A stretch of DNA of 64,000 nt from Moniliella sp. 'wahieum'. Lineage: Eukaryota; Basidiomycota; Moniliellomycetes; Moniliellales; Moniliellaceae. The notes beneath the pieces were generated by a model. That model was not told the DNA's origin. It did no database searches and worked only from the letters and a program-made list of their open reading frames with translations. Each line of letters starts with the position of its first letter. Positions within the stretch are counted from its first letter, which is position 1. The translations under genes and the position numbers were made by a program. Location of the stretch: NCBI GenBank assembly GCA_003971905.1, contig RSEE01000007.1, positions 372,001 to 436,000 of the forward strand, in the 5' to 3' direction. Shown here one piece after another: positions 43,968-56,351 of this stretch.

Positions 43968-46903
43968 ATGCCTTCGCCGGGCCATGCCGTCGTCCCGGAT
44001 CCCGAAACGGAATTGCCGGCCTTCCTGGCGATGCTGCAGACGCATCTGGGCGCCTCTACGCGTGCTGCTGCTTCGCTGCCCTCGGCCTCCGACCTCGCCT
44101 TCCACACCACTCTCGACCGCTCTCTCGCTCGCCGGAGCGACGAGGAGGCTCAGCGCATTATTCAGACCACTGACCGCATATTTGAGTGGATTGCCCATGG
44201 CGCAACCTCATCTGTTGCGGAAGAGCGTGCTGGCGGGTTGCGTCCCCAGCCCTTGACCGACTCACGTCAGCACCGCCGACGAGTTTGCGGCAACCATGGG
44301 TGATGTTGTAGATCATCTGCTGGAGCGCACTGATGCGCTGCTCGACGACTACTTGGGTCGCGCTGCAATCCAGTCTCAGTATCTGCGAGCAGCTCCAAGG
44401 CCACCTCCATGCGTGACAAGAATCTGCCTCTACCGCCCCAGATTCTGCGCGCACATCGACCCTCGACCACAGGACAGCTTTGTCGAGACTAAACCTGACA
44501 ATCGTCCCGGTGTACCATGGAGCCGCCCGTTCCGGTTTGGAAAGCCCCATGCATTGAAGCCACCCAAGGGCTGGGAGGTTCCTCTCCCTCTCGACTCAGA
44601 GGGCAGGCAGATCCCACAAGGTCGCCGGATGGGCAAGTACATTGAGGAAGATGACGCGCGCAAGAACCCTTACTACTTTGAGATCCTCTCCTTTGATCCC
44701 CCGCAGCATGCGTTTGTCCTTCCTAAAGCTGCTGATGAGAAGGAAAGGGATCGATTCTGAGCAAAAAGAAGATGAGGGAGCACCTGTTCTGCTGGAGCCC
44801 GTCCCTTTGGACCTAGACAATCCCGCTGGCGAGACGGGGGTCCCCTTTACCTGGATCTCAGACAAGGCTGGTCTCGATGCGCTCCTGGCGCACTTGCTTG
44901 AACCGAGAGTGAAGGATATTGATTGATTTGGAGCACCACAGCCTTCGTACATTCCAAGGCCTTACGTCTCTCATGCAGCTCAGCACCCGCTGGGCGACTA
45001 CATCATCGATACGCTTCAGGATGAAGTCCGTGTCCACGCCGAAATGCTGAACCAAGTCTTTTGCGACCCAAACAAGGTTAAGGTTCTGCACGGAGCTGAT
45101 GCGGATGTTCTGTGGCTCCAACGTGATTTGGGCCTGTACATCGTAGGTCTCTTCGATACGTTCCACGCTGCACGACTACTCCAGTTCCCGCAACGTGGAC
45201 TTGCTTTCCTCCTTTCCCGCTACACGGGATTTGAAGCGGACAAGCGTTTCCAGCTTGCCGACTGGCGCATCCGGCCTCTTCCAGATGAGATGCTCTTCTA
45301 CGCCCGCAGCGATACGCACAGTCTCTTGTATGTATATGACCGTCTCCGCGCCGAGCTTGCTCAGCCAAGGGATTTGATGCTATTCGCAATGTCTTCAAAC
45401 GATCAAAGTCGGTTTCCTTCAAAGTATATGCCAAGTCGGAATGGGAGGCCGACGGGTCCGGTTCGGATGGATGGGCAGGCTTGTACCGTCGTCACCTCAA
45501 CCAAGCAACTAAGTCAATCATGCTCGACTCTACTGATGAGCCTGTGGAGCAGCAAGCCCAGCGTGTTTGGCCTCTTCTCAAGACGATGTTTATTCTGCGA
45601 GAGTTACACCACTGGCGCGACAATACGGCCCGTGAAGAAGACGAGAGTAACCAGTACGTCATTGTTTTCCTATCTTTGCAGTTTATTGACCCAGATTCGA
45701 TTAGTTCCACTATGACCTCATGGAACTTGGTCCAATTAGCGCAGCAAGCGCCCATCTCCCGACAGGGAGTTATGGGGGCATTGTCGGGGAAAATGAGCCC
45801 CTTGCTCCGGCGGCATCAGGACGAGATGGCGTCTGTCATTAAAACATCAGAGGCAAAGTGGACCTCTACTGTTGAGGCAACCGTGAGCGGGGCCAAACCT
45901 ATTCCACCGGAATTTGGTAGAACAAATGGGGGCCGTTTGCAATGCCTTGGACCTGCCCGATGTTCTGCTAAAAGAAATGCTGACGGCCGCACGGGTTCAG
46001 GAAGGCTCTCCTGCCCACCCTCTCGCTCACTTTTGGCTGAACATGCCGAATCGGACCAAATCCTTGCCACCGCCCCCCTTGCTGCGGAGAGGCAGAGCGC
46101 CAGCTGGCGTTTGGTCACTGACGGCCCGCGGGTCAATCCGGCTCTCTTTACTTCGCTTGCGGGTCCTCAAACGTCTACAGCGCTCTTTTTGCCCGCCACG
46201 CCCGTCCCCCCTCGGCTGTGCAAGAGAAGCCGACCGCACCTCCCAAGTCACTCTTTGATCTTCCTCAAAACGCATTTGGATTCCCCCTCGAAGTGGAACA
46301 AGACGACGATCTACGGGACTCCCAGCCTGAAGTGTTCCACGATATCTTCGCCGATTTCGCCCAGCAAGTCGCCCCCTTGCTCTTCACCCCCTCCACAAAT
46401 ATCAATGCCAAGGAAATTCCCCACCTCGAACCGGAGAGCATCCCGTTTGTCCCTGCTGACCAGCGTGGGTCGGCGAGTGGGGGTCTAGAAGCCACTTCTG
46501 CTCCGGCTCCGACTGCGGCCACTCCGCCCCTCCCGTGGCTGCAGTAAAAGAAGAACCAGAGGTGGAGATGTTGGATGATGAAATCAAGCTCCACCAAGCC
46601 CTGGAGCGCGACGCAGTGCATGTGCGCAAGGGTGAGAAGCGCAGACAGCAACAACAGGTCAAGGGGACAAGTCGCGGCGAGGTGGCAACCCACGACTTCA
46701 GTAAGGAAACGTCCTTGCTGGATCAGCAGCGCCCGAAACAGAAGAAGCCACCTGGGGACAAGGGTAAAAAGAAAAAGGGTAATACGGATGGCAAGAAAGC
46801 CAAGTCCTCGTCTTCCTCTGCCTCTTCCAAGACACCGGCGCCAGCCCGGGCGGTGCGCAAACCGAAGGAGTTTGGATCCAAGAGCTTCACATTTACCAAA
46901 TGA
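43968..46903 (+). CDS. RRP6: RRP6/EXOSC10 nuclear exosome 3'-5' exoribonuclease
   Basis: The catalytic nuclear-exosome subunit of the RNase D/DEDDy class, trimming and degrading nuclear RNAs. The N-terminal PMC2NT-like helical region spans about 44000-44420 ([24 protein letters not shown]). Linker [26 protein letters not shown] precedes HPYYFEI-like [14 protein letters not shown]. The nuclease domain spans 44900-45370: [11 protein letters not shown] (DxE), [36 protein letters not shown] and [21 protein letters not shown]. Tyr and Asp of Y-x3-D (YARSD) are present, so the active site looks complete. An HRDC region follows, then an intron beginning near 45655 and ending before 45710. The Lys-rich tail ends [11 protein letters not shown]. 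Breaks without introns occur near 44240, 44415, 44755, 44925, 45370 and 46540. Confidence 0.9.
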
Positions 46904-48875
46904 GCAAATGGATCCCTTTCGACTCAAAAGAGTAGCTTTTGCTTTGGTCTCTCGGCATATACTAGTTTAATCATCCTAGTATAGCTCCCATTGCGGCAGG
47001 CCTAGTGTCATATAAGAGTTTTGTTATTAGGCCCCCTTCCTTCCTGTGTTCCCTCTCCCTTCTCCACTTTCACACTTCCTGAGAGCCTCACGCCGAGCCA
47101 TCAATCAGTTGATACCTTTGGTTATCGGTGTGGCGATTCTTCTTTTCATAGTCTCGTTGCCGGCACTAGCCCTGATACACCCTAGCTCCATATAGTATTA
47201 ACCACAGCGAAGTAGGCTAGTATGTCATTCAGTCGAAAGGACCTACTATATGCCTGCTGTCCGTAAAGCCCTCATCTCTGCGTGTAGTTAGAATCATTTT
47301 CACCATCCGTTACGCGTTATCCCACTATAATTTCCCAACGGTCGAAGCAGCTATCCTTACCCCGGCGTTCCAAAGGCATCGCGGTGCTCTGCATCCACCT
47401 CCTCGTACGCAGGCATCGCCGCCGGCGTTCCTGAATCCCGCAACGTGCAGCGCTTCCGGCGCTGCCTTCACCGACAGTAGTAGAATGCCACGCAGTGGAT
47501 GATAAACCACGACGGTGGAACGGTCAACCAGTGGCTACACGATGGCTCAGCTTCACCGGTGGACCTGTGGACGAGGGAATGGTGGAACGCAACTGAGCGG
47601 TGACCTGCCCCATGGCACAAAAAAGAGTTTTGTGTTCCTACAATAATCCAGGCACGTTTAGGTTATTATAGGCGCAGCCTTTCTTTGTTCCAGCCTTGAG
47701 CTGTGTCAACTATATAACTGCAATATTACCCGAAGCACAACGACAACATACTACGCGATGGCAACTGGAAGGCATTGCGTATACCCTAATGCAGCTCGTA
47801 ATTGCCCCCAAACTTTTATAATTGCAGTATTCTGAAGGCGTCATCGCGTCATTATCGGTTATCCCTGCTTGTGTTTTCCGCGTCATCTCTGTAATTTCCC
47901 CCACCCGAAACGTAGCTCTGGCCTGCGATGGAGTCCGCTCCCAACAATGCCCAAAGAAACACTCTAGTATTGCATTCATAACATTCACAGAGCTTTAAGG
48001 CTGTGGGGCATCAGAGGAAGAAACGCTACACCTAACCGGCTTATTGCAGTGCTCACCCACAAGAGCGTGTGCTGACTCAAACCAAAAAGAGGCCAAAGGG
48101 CTTTGTCTCTCCAACACGACAGTCACCGGTCAGGACTCTCTGCTCTCTCATGCCATTCGCTAGCTTCCAAGCCGAATGTAGCGCGCGTGGATACGCATGT
48201 GAGCGCCACGAAAACGTGTGCTGGTAGACATAGTATGAGCGAAATCTTCATTGACATTGCTAACGAGACTCGATCTTCACTGTCTTGAAGATTATTCTTC
48301 CAGGCACAGTCTTGAATTCAAGCGTCTTGTTTCCAGTCCTGCGGCATTATGTGTCCACATATGCTTTCGCCATCGAGGAGGTTCGCAGACGTTATGTGCT
48401 TATCGTAATAGTAGTTTCCTACTATGTATAGGGATGATTCAAGATTATGCAGATGATGCGACGTGTTCCTGAATGATGATGCAGTCTTCCAAAGCCCATA
48501 ATATAGTCAAGACGTTTTGGATGTTCGAGTTATGATGAGTGTTTGTACCTTGCGGTATAATCCTTTAGAGAAATGATGCACAGAGCTCGCGAACGCTCGG
48601 GGACCACGTGGGACGGAAACGGCCCATCATCTGCATCATCATTTTGCGCAGTATGTATGTGATTGACTTCTCTTGCTGAGCGTCAGGTATGGATAGTGCC
48701 TCTCCAGAAGTGCATAGGGAAGAGAAGAAAACTGCAGCTATAATAAGTTGGAGTGGGTTTTGACAATAAAATGGTAGTTCTTTCTCCTCTCTTTCTTGGT
48801 TTGTGCCGTCTTCTTGGTTATCTCAGGCCCCTTAAAACCACTTGTTTGTTCCCCCTTTTGGCGACATCACCGCCA
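46904..48875. other. AT-richer intergenic region, no supported gene
   Basis: About 2 kb with visibly lower GC than the genes. No coding sequence recognised. 47974-48040 carries a sequence resembling 60557-60617 (a dispersed repeat). 47705-47835 contains two similar stretches, tataactgcaatatta and tataattgcagtattc, about 100 bp apart. Confidence 0.5.
47974..48040 (+). repeat. Dispersed repeat, copy A
   Basis: attcataacattcacagagc..ttaaggctg..aaacgctacacctaaccgg resembles 60557-60617 in the same orientation: two conserved blocks with a variable spacer between them. Confidence 0.45.
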
Positions 48876-51042
48876 ATGCCGACTACTGTTGACGGTACGT
48901 TTTTCGAACACCTTTTCTGTGCAACCAAAACTGATTGTTGTGTTGGGACGACCGACAGAGTTGACGTACGACCCACCCCCTTTGGCTCAATCAACCACGA
49001 AGGAGGTGGCCGCTAGTAGCCACGATCCCTCTGCTTCCAGTGACATCGAGAAGAAAGGCTTTGACGGTAATGAAACCACAACGAGGGGAGTACCGTTGAT
49101 TTGCAAGATGGCGCAACGTCATCAGTACCTACTATCGAGGAGATCCACACGCTGCGGCGCTTGCCCGCGCCGGTCCCCTGGCGGGCATACGCCGTGGCAG
49201 TGTGCGAGGGTGAGCGCTTCAGCTACTATGGGGCTACCAATGCGTTCACCAACTATATACAACAACCCAGGCCCCTTACAGTGTGGGTGGTCGTACAGGT
49301 GCAAATCGGACGAGCGGGGGAGTTACAGGTGCGTTGGGCAAGAAAAACGCGCAGCGTTTGGAATCACCACATTCAACTCGTTCTGGGTCTATTGCCCCCA
49401 TATTGGGCGCCTATCTCGCCGATTCATTCTGGGGGCGATACAACACAATCATTATTGCACTGTGCATTACAACAGTGGGGTACGTTTCTCTCATGAGAGA
49501 ACCACACACGAGTTTTCCATCTAACTCTTCAGTCTGCAAAACCCAGCCATATCATTTTGATCATCAGTGGGATCCCCTCGGTTATGGACAATATCCAAGG
49601 TTGCTTTTGGCTGCCTCATCATCGCCATCATCATCATGGGACTCGGTACAGGTTTCTTCAAAGCCACATTAGTCCACTTATTGCTGAGCAAGTCACAGAG
49701 ACCAAAATGCGTACGGCGATTTTGCCCAAGACAGGAGAGAAGGTCATCATCGATCCAAGTTTGACCTTGACCCGTCTATTCATGCTATTGTGCGTTTTGC
49801 CTTCCTCGCCCGTACATCCATGGGGATTCCGAACTGACATGTATAATGCATATGTTGATATCTTTACACAGCTATTTCTTCATCAACATTGGTGCCCTAG
49901 CGGGACAAATTGGCATGAGTTTTGCGGAGAGTACGTGTACCAAGTTCCATTTTCATCGGGGAGGTGCTCTCTATATGACACTGCGTGTTTTCGTTTGTAT
50001 ATGCAACCTGTTGACCTGATTCTCTGCAGAATATGTTGGTTTCTGGCTGGATTTACACTTCCCACCATCATTTTTCTGGGCGCTTTCCCTGTGCTGATTC
50101 TGATGAAGAATAAGTATGTCCGTAACCCTCCATCGGGTTCGCTGCTTCCGTCAGTTCTACGCATTTTGGTACTGCACGAAGCCGTGCATCTCCTGGACCC
50201 AGTCCGGACTTATAAGCATGAAGGCGGATACCTTTTGGGAGCGCGCTTGCCAAGCAAGATTGCACCCGAACTGCGTCCGGCTTGGTGTCTTTGATGACCA
50301 GTGGGTTTGGGAAACTCGCCGAGGATTCAAAGCGTGCCAAGTGTTTTGTCTACTGCCCCTGTACCAACTGGCCTATGGACAATGTCATCCAATCTCACTT
50401 CACAAGCCGCCACCATGCAGCTCCATGGTACACCCAACCAATTGTGGGCAATTTGGATCCGTTCGCCATTCTACTTCTAGCACTACACTCGACTATCTGG
50501 TCTACCCCTTCCTCCGGCGTCGGGGGGCGCATTTCAGCCCTCCCAGCGCATCGCGGTTGATTCGAGGTGGCGGCATGTGCAATGGTGTATGCAGCCGTGA
50601 CGCAGCACTTCATCTACAAAAAGTCGCCTTGCGGGCGTATGCCGGAAACGTGCGACGAGAGGGCGCCGATCAACGTCTGGGAGCAGGCGGGAGTTACTTG
50701 TTGATCGCCACGAGTGAGTTGCTGGTTAACGTTCCGGCGATGGAGTACAGAATACAGCAAGGCACACCGCGCCTGCGTAGCTTTGTCATGGCTGTGCAAT
50801 TGTTCACGTCGGCTATCAGTTCGGCACTGAATGAGGCGTTCAGCCCGATCGCCCAAGACCCCAAGTTGGTAGAAAACTATGCCATTGTCAGTGGCTTGGC
50901 AGGGGGCGGTTGGGGCGATGTGGAATCGTTCTGGATCTTCTCCGTCATCGGACAAGCAAGAGGAGCACCTCAACAACCTTGACGCGATGCCGAACGCCTT
51001 GAAGCAGAGCGTGATGCTCTGAATAAGGAGGACAGACAGTAA
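48876..51042 (+). CDS. PTR2: PTR2-family proton-coupled peptide transporter
   Basis: A POT/NPF-family plasma-membrane di/tripeptide importer, about 600 residues. Exon 1 is 19 nt (ATG at 48876). Introns: 48895-48958, 49480-49546 (ctaac branch), 49800-49871, 49931-50029. Conserved blocks in order: PTIEEIHTLRRLPAPVPWRAYAVAVCEGERFSYYGATNAFTNYIQQP; TTFNSFWVYxxPILGAYLADSFWGRYNTI; IIAIIIMGLGTGFFK; SPLIAEQ; YFFINIGALAGQIGMSFAE; FWLAFTLPTIIFLGAFPVLI; WMTFDDQWV; RRGFKACQVF; DPFAILLL; SALNEAF. The ERFSYYG motif and Lys/Glu positions typical of proton coupling are visible. Frame breaks near 49130, 49300, 49640 and 50280-50700. The end reads DAERLEAERDALNKEDRQ with TAA at 51040. Confidence 0.88.
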
Positions 51043-51500
51043 CGGGATGCTCTTCTTTTTCATCACTTTTCTCGGGGTGGCTGTTATGGCGACACCATAT
51101 ATGAGCATTGTCTTCCGGAAAAAACCCGAGACCGAGAGGATGCCATTTGTTTGATGTTCATGATGATTCTCGTCTATTCCCAGCACGTTCACCCTTGCAG
51201 TCTAGGTTGCTGGATACATAGCTTGGAGAAAAACCCGATAGGCAGGCCGTGTGAGAGGAAGGCCACATGCATACGGCTCTACCCGTAACCAATGGGCCAG
51301 AAGCGTCCGGAAGCCCCAGGAATGTGGTCCGTAGATCACATTACCCCTTGAGGGATTCGGGCACAAACGAGGCCATGGTTTGCGTATATACCGGAAGGTG
51401 TACACGAGGAAACTGCAACATGTGTTGACACCGTGGGCAGAGGAAGTGGAGCACTTAGTCACCCCATGGCAAATACGTCGTCGGGCCGACGGCGGCAAGT
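51043..51500. other. Intergenic spacer
   Basis: The 3' flank of the transporter gene and upstream of the tRNA gene. Nothing else seen. Confidence 0.5.
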
Positions 51501-51598
51501 GGGCTCATGGTGTAGTGGTATCATGCCTCTTTCGGGAGTTGCCCGAGTGGTTAAGAGTTCGCTTAGAGGTGGTCGGGGTTCAATTCCCGCTGAGCCCA
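51501..51598 (+). tRNA. tRNA-Pro (CGG) with intron
   Basis: Acceptor GGGCTCA (51501-51507) pairs fully with TGAGCCC (51591-51597), followed by discriminator A. D-arm is GTG..CAT. Anticodon stem CCTCT (51526-51530) pairs with AGAGG (51565-51569). Loop TTCGGG gives anticodon CGG at 51533-51535. A 27-nt intron at 51537-51563 sits one base 3' of the anticodon, the standard position. The T-loop TTCAATT is present, but as read only three T-stem pairs form next to a GGGG run. Dropping one G gives four. Box B (GGTTCAATTCC) is good. Confidence 0.82.
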
Positions 51599-51599
51599 C

Positions 51600-51604
51600 T
51601 TTTT
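51600..51604 (+). terminator. RNA polymerase III terminator (T5)
   Basis: TTTTT starts two bases after the tRNA discriminator base. Confidence 0.75.
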
Positions 51605-51974
51605 GCGTGGGTTTCCATGATCCTGCTTCTAACCGCGGCCCAGGGGTCAACGTGGCAGGCGGAATTGGGAATGAATGGGTTCGACATCTGAAATGTGAGG
51701 ACTGGATGCTGGCTGGCGCTGGGCCGCAGCCGGAAGCGTCAGGCCGTGACGCGTGGCGTGTGACGCGTGACCGGTCAGGTGACCAGTGACTGCGAGCTAG
51801 TGAGCCTAGTGAGGCCAGTGAGGGCCCAGGGCCTCAGGCCCTGAGGCCTTCAACTGAGTGTACTGATTCCGCCGTTGGAGCCGTGGCACCGGGGCGGGGT
51901 GGCTGCGTAGCCCTTTGCGCTACCACCACCATCTCTGTGCCCGTATCTGCTACCTCCGTTGGCCCTGCACTGCA
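51605..51974. other. Intergenic spacer / XRN1 promoter
   Basis: Contains tandem near-repeats of gtgacc/gtgacgcgtgac (51748-51790), ctagtga words (51796-51820) and a CCTGAGG/AGGCC array at 51826-51850 shortly before XRN1. Confidence 0.5.
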
Positions 51975-54900
51975 ATGGGTGCGTGGCCTTCTTCCATGCG
52001 GCTGCGCCGTGTGCTGCGACTGACATTTCTTGGCCAGGTATTCCCAAGTTCTTCCGACATGTGTCGGAACGCTATCCGATGATCTCTCAGCTGATCGAGG
52101 GCGAGAAGATCCCCGAGTTCGACAACCTCTACCTCGACATGAACGGTATCATTCACATGCTCTCATCCCAACGACGATGACGCTTCCTTCCGCCAGACAG
52201 ATGCCCAGCTCTATGGCCATTTTTGCTTACATTGAGCATCTTTTCGTCATCATCAAGCCCAAGAAACTCATGTTTATGGCCATTGATGGTGTCGCCCCAC
52301 GTGCTAAGATGAACCAGCAACGCTCTCGTCGTTTCCGCACCGCTCAGGAGGCAAAAGAGGTTAGGACAAGGCTCTCAAGCGTGGCGAGGTTCTCCCTGAG
52401 GAGGACGCGTTTGATTCGAATGCCATTACTCCTGGTACTCCCTTCATGGCCCGTCTATCTGAGCAGCTGCGCTACTTTGTCTCCAAGAAGATCTCGGAGG
52501 ATGCCGAGTGGCGCGGCGTGCAAGTTATTCTTTCCGGCCATGAGGTACCCGGTGAGGGGGAACACAAGATCATGGAGTACATTCGTCTCCACAAGGCCCA
52601 GGAAGGTTACAACCCTAATATTCGCCATTGTTTGTATGGGTTGGATGCCGACTTATCATGCTTGGACTCGTCAGTCACGACCCTCATTTTGCCCTCCTCC
52701 GTGAGGAGGTCCAATTTGGCCCAAGGCGGAAGGGCAAAGGAACGTGAGTTTCACGCTCTCTTAAACTTGATCTTGAGACGAAAAGTACTGACTCCCTTGC
52801 TTCCAGGCTCCAGAGCCAGAACTTTTTCTTGCTCCATTTATCCTTATTCCGGGAATATCTTGACCTCGAGTTCTCCGACCTCAAGTCAACTCTGCCTTTC
52901 CCTTACTCACTAGAGTCGATCATCGATGACTTCATCCTGATTTGTATTTTCGTTGGGAACGACTTTTGCCGCATCTTCCTGATTTACACATCAACGAGGG
53001 TGCCCTCGAGCTTCTGTTTGGCATCTACAAGAATATCCTCCCCACTGCGGGTGGGTACTTGAATGAGGGCGGCGTTCTTCGTGTCGATCGCCTTCAGCTT
53101 CTTCTCGGGGGGTTGAAGGAGTTTGAGCGCAACAAGCTTGAGGAGGCCGTGTCGGATGCTGGTCCTAACTTGACCCGTTCGGTGGCCAAGTCTAAGGCTA
53201 AAGCGGTCAAGAAGTCCCGCGCTCGTGGTGACCTGGTTCTCACCCCTTCTCAGAAGGACGTATTTGACCAGGTCAAGACGTTTGTTGAGGCGCAGCAGTC
53301 CAACCAAGGTACTACTCCATCCGAAGTAACGATTCCTTCGGACCAAATGGCTGCAGCAGAGGACCGGGCATTCCTCCAAAAATTGACCGAGAGTTTGCAT
53401 CTCAAGCTCTCCTTGGATGACTATGATCCTGAGACGGACGGGACGAGGACCACATCGGGATGTTGCCTGTTTGGGCTGATGGCGACTCGAGTTCAGACGA
53501 GACGGACCCCATTGCCTTGGCCGAGTCACAGGCAGCGATTAATCGTGTTCTTCAGAAGTACTCTCAAGCCACAATTGAGACGACTGCCGAAGCGGCTCAG
53601 GAGGATCTTGACAAGCAACGACAGGACAAATTGGACGCAAGTATCACTACCATCAAGACGAAATACTACAAAGAGAAGATGGGTATTGATCTCAAGGACC
53701 AAAAGGCGATCGACATGTTGGCGTATCGCTACATCGAGGGTCTGCAATGGGTGTTGTTCTATTATTACCGCGGTGTTGTTTCATGGGGTTGGTTTTACGA
53801 TTACCACTATGCACCGCGTATTAGCGACATCGCAGATGTCAGCGACATGAAGTTCAACTTCGAGCTGGGCACGCCATTCAAGCCGTTTGCACAACTAATG
53901 GGTGTGCTACCTCCCCTTTCCAAGGCGTTGGTCCCCGTTCCGTTTCAGCAGCTTATGACGGACCCCACCTCGCCGCTAATCGATTTCTATCCTATGAACT
54001 TTGAGTCGGACCTCAACGGAAAGAAGGCGAGCTGGGAGGCAGTCGTCAAGATTCCCTTCATCGAAGAGGCGCGCCTGATCGCGAGCTGGAGAAGCGCGAT
54101 GCCCTCTTAGCGACGAGGAACACCGCCGCAATTCGTCTCAACCAGCAACAAGTTTCTCGTATGATGAAGAATTTGAGCACCCCCTCTCCTCGTCGCTACC
54201 GGGGGTGTTCCCTGATCTACTCCATGCCCGGGCCAAGGCTCAGCCCTTTTATCTCCCTCCCCTCGAGTAAACAAGTTGCACACGACTTGTGCAATGGGGT
54301 ACACTTGGGTGCCAATGCTCTACCCGGCTTCCCTTCGCTAAAGACTTACCCCACGTGGCCGAGCTCGACTTCCATCAAGTGAACCTTTTCCAGCAGGACA
54401 GCCGCAATCAGTCGATGGTCATCACGATTGAGAGCCGCTATGAAGGAGCGACGACGGATGATGTGGCCAAGGCAACCATTGGAATGCGCACCTTTGTGAA
54501 CTGGCCCTTCCTTCAGGAGGCACTGGTGGTTGCCGTGAGCGATGCGTACTTCAAGCATGAGATGGGCCTGATTGGAGGCAAGCGTGCTATTGTGAGCAAC
54601 GAGCACTCGCCCGAGGCGGCCCGCGATTGGATGCGGCAAGCTCGCAAAATCGAGCATACTTACGACAAACGCTTCGGTGTTGTGATTGGCGAAGTGACTA
54701 TGCTACTCCACACCCGGCCACTCAAGGGCCTGCAGCTTATGGATGATAGCTCGTTCCTCAAAGAGTATGAGCATGACCCCAAGATGGAAGCATTGCAAGC
54801 ACTACAACTTTCTGTCTCGTCGGTCAGCCAGGAAGACTCGCGTTACATGGAGCGCAAGGCCCTGCCTCTCGACCGTGAATTTCCCGTTGGCGAACACGTC

Positions 54901-56351
54901 TTCTTCCTTGGGAAGGAACTCTATGGTGCTCCCGCCACGGTTGTGGCCTCTAACAAGACGGCAATGGCACTGGAATTGCGAGCGTTTGTGTTGCAAGCTA
55001 AAGAGAACCAAGCGCTGGCTAAAATTGTCCAGAGCCGTTCCCTGACAAGTACTTTACTTCGTCAATGGTGCCAGACTTTTCGCCCACCCGCTTGCTCTCG
55101 CTCGGGTCACATCGACTGTGCTGATTCAGTACAAGGAATCACGGGTTAACTTGGGCCTGAATCTTAAGTTTGAGGCCAAGTCGTTGAAAGTACTGGGGTA
55201 CTCGCGAAAGAACCTTCACGGCTGGGAGTTTTCCGAGAAGGCAATCGAGCTCATCAGTGAGTACAAGGCGGCATTCCGGAAGTGTTTGCTGCGCTGTCCC
55301 CGTCGCATGGCAAGGACGAGGTGCGCACGGCTGAAGACATTTTCGGAGAAAACGCGGCGTCCCGGATGGAAGCTGTCAAAGCTTGGGTCAAAGAGAAGAA
55401 AGTCCGTGACCTCGAAACAGTGCCGCTCTTTGCCGAGCAGCTCGATCGTGAGACTGTGCAGACTATCGAAGGCTTCACAGAGCGCATGGGCTGGATGCGG
55501 GCGTCGCAGGCCTCATCTTCAGACCAAGGCCAAGGCCCGACAGGGGTCAAATCGATGGTCATCAAGAACATCCCGCCAGGCAGTCCTCAAGCCGAGCCAC
55601 TCGGCCTTCCGTCTCAAGGGTCAAACGTTCTCGCTCGGGGACCGGCTTGTGGTGGTACAGGACTCGGGTTCGGTGCCTCTTGCGGCAATGGGGGTCGTTG
55701 TGGGGCTGAATGTGAGCTCGATTGACGCAGTGTTTGACTTCCCCTTCCTTGGAGGTTCTAACCTCCAGGGCCGGTGTCGCCCGCACTGTGGGGCTACAGT
55801 GCAATTCCACCAAGTGCTGAACATGACGGCGGCTCAGTTTGTCGCCGAAAGCAACTCTAAGGGCGCGGCACCCTATGTGCACCAGGACGCATTGACCCGC
55901 ACCCTGCGTGATGTTCAGACAGGCAGTGCCCGCGGGCATGGGGCCAGCACCACCACCTGACGCCCGTGGCCCGACCTTTTCGACGGGCCCGGTTTCCAAG
56001 CCGCCTTCGGGCTTCGTACCAGCCAAGGGTCCACCGCGCATTCTCTCTCGCCCGCAGGGGCAAGCGCCTGCTTCGGGGGTCCTCCCCGGCACTCCTACTC
56101 GGCCACCGCTTCAGGCGAAGCCCACCCGTCGCAGCTTCGGGCCCAGGCATCGGCTGCGGTGGATCCCCGTCTGGCCCTGTTGAACGGTGTGTCTGTTCCG
56201 CCGCTTTCGGCCGAGTCGGCGCAGATCGCGTCCAACGGCCGTGGGCGGGGCCGGGGCCGGGACCGGCGGTCCCCGTGGACGTGGACGTGGGGCCGCACCT
56301 GGACGTGGTGGCCATATCAATGTTGCTCGCCCTGGCCCTCAAGCTGAGTGA
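51975..56351 (+). CDS. XRN1: XRN1 cytoplasmic 5'-3' exoribonuclease
   Basis: The main cytoplasmic 5'-3' mRNA decay nuclease. The first coding exon is only ATGG (51975-51978). Intron 51979-52037 is followed by GTATTCCCAAG, giving [15 protein letters not shown], the universal XRN start. Then [91 protein letters not shown] and [19 protein letters not shown] form the CR1/CR2 nuclease core with its acidic Mg-binding residues. Intron 52744-52806. [28 protein letters not shown] near 53745 closes the conserved region. The D1/SH3-like middle follows, and an RG-rich tail ends [17 protein letters not shown] with TGA at 56349. Frame breaks are numerous; at 52653 one missing A restores DADLIMLGLV. Confidence 0.93.

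Noticed and set aside
45290-45370. Possible loss of the catalytic Tyr in RRP6 (DTHSLL instead of DTHYLL)
   Set aside because: The catalytic Tyr of the DEDDy class is the one in Y-x3-D (YARSD), which is present; the variable residue lies after the Asp.
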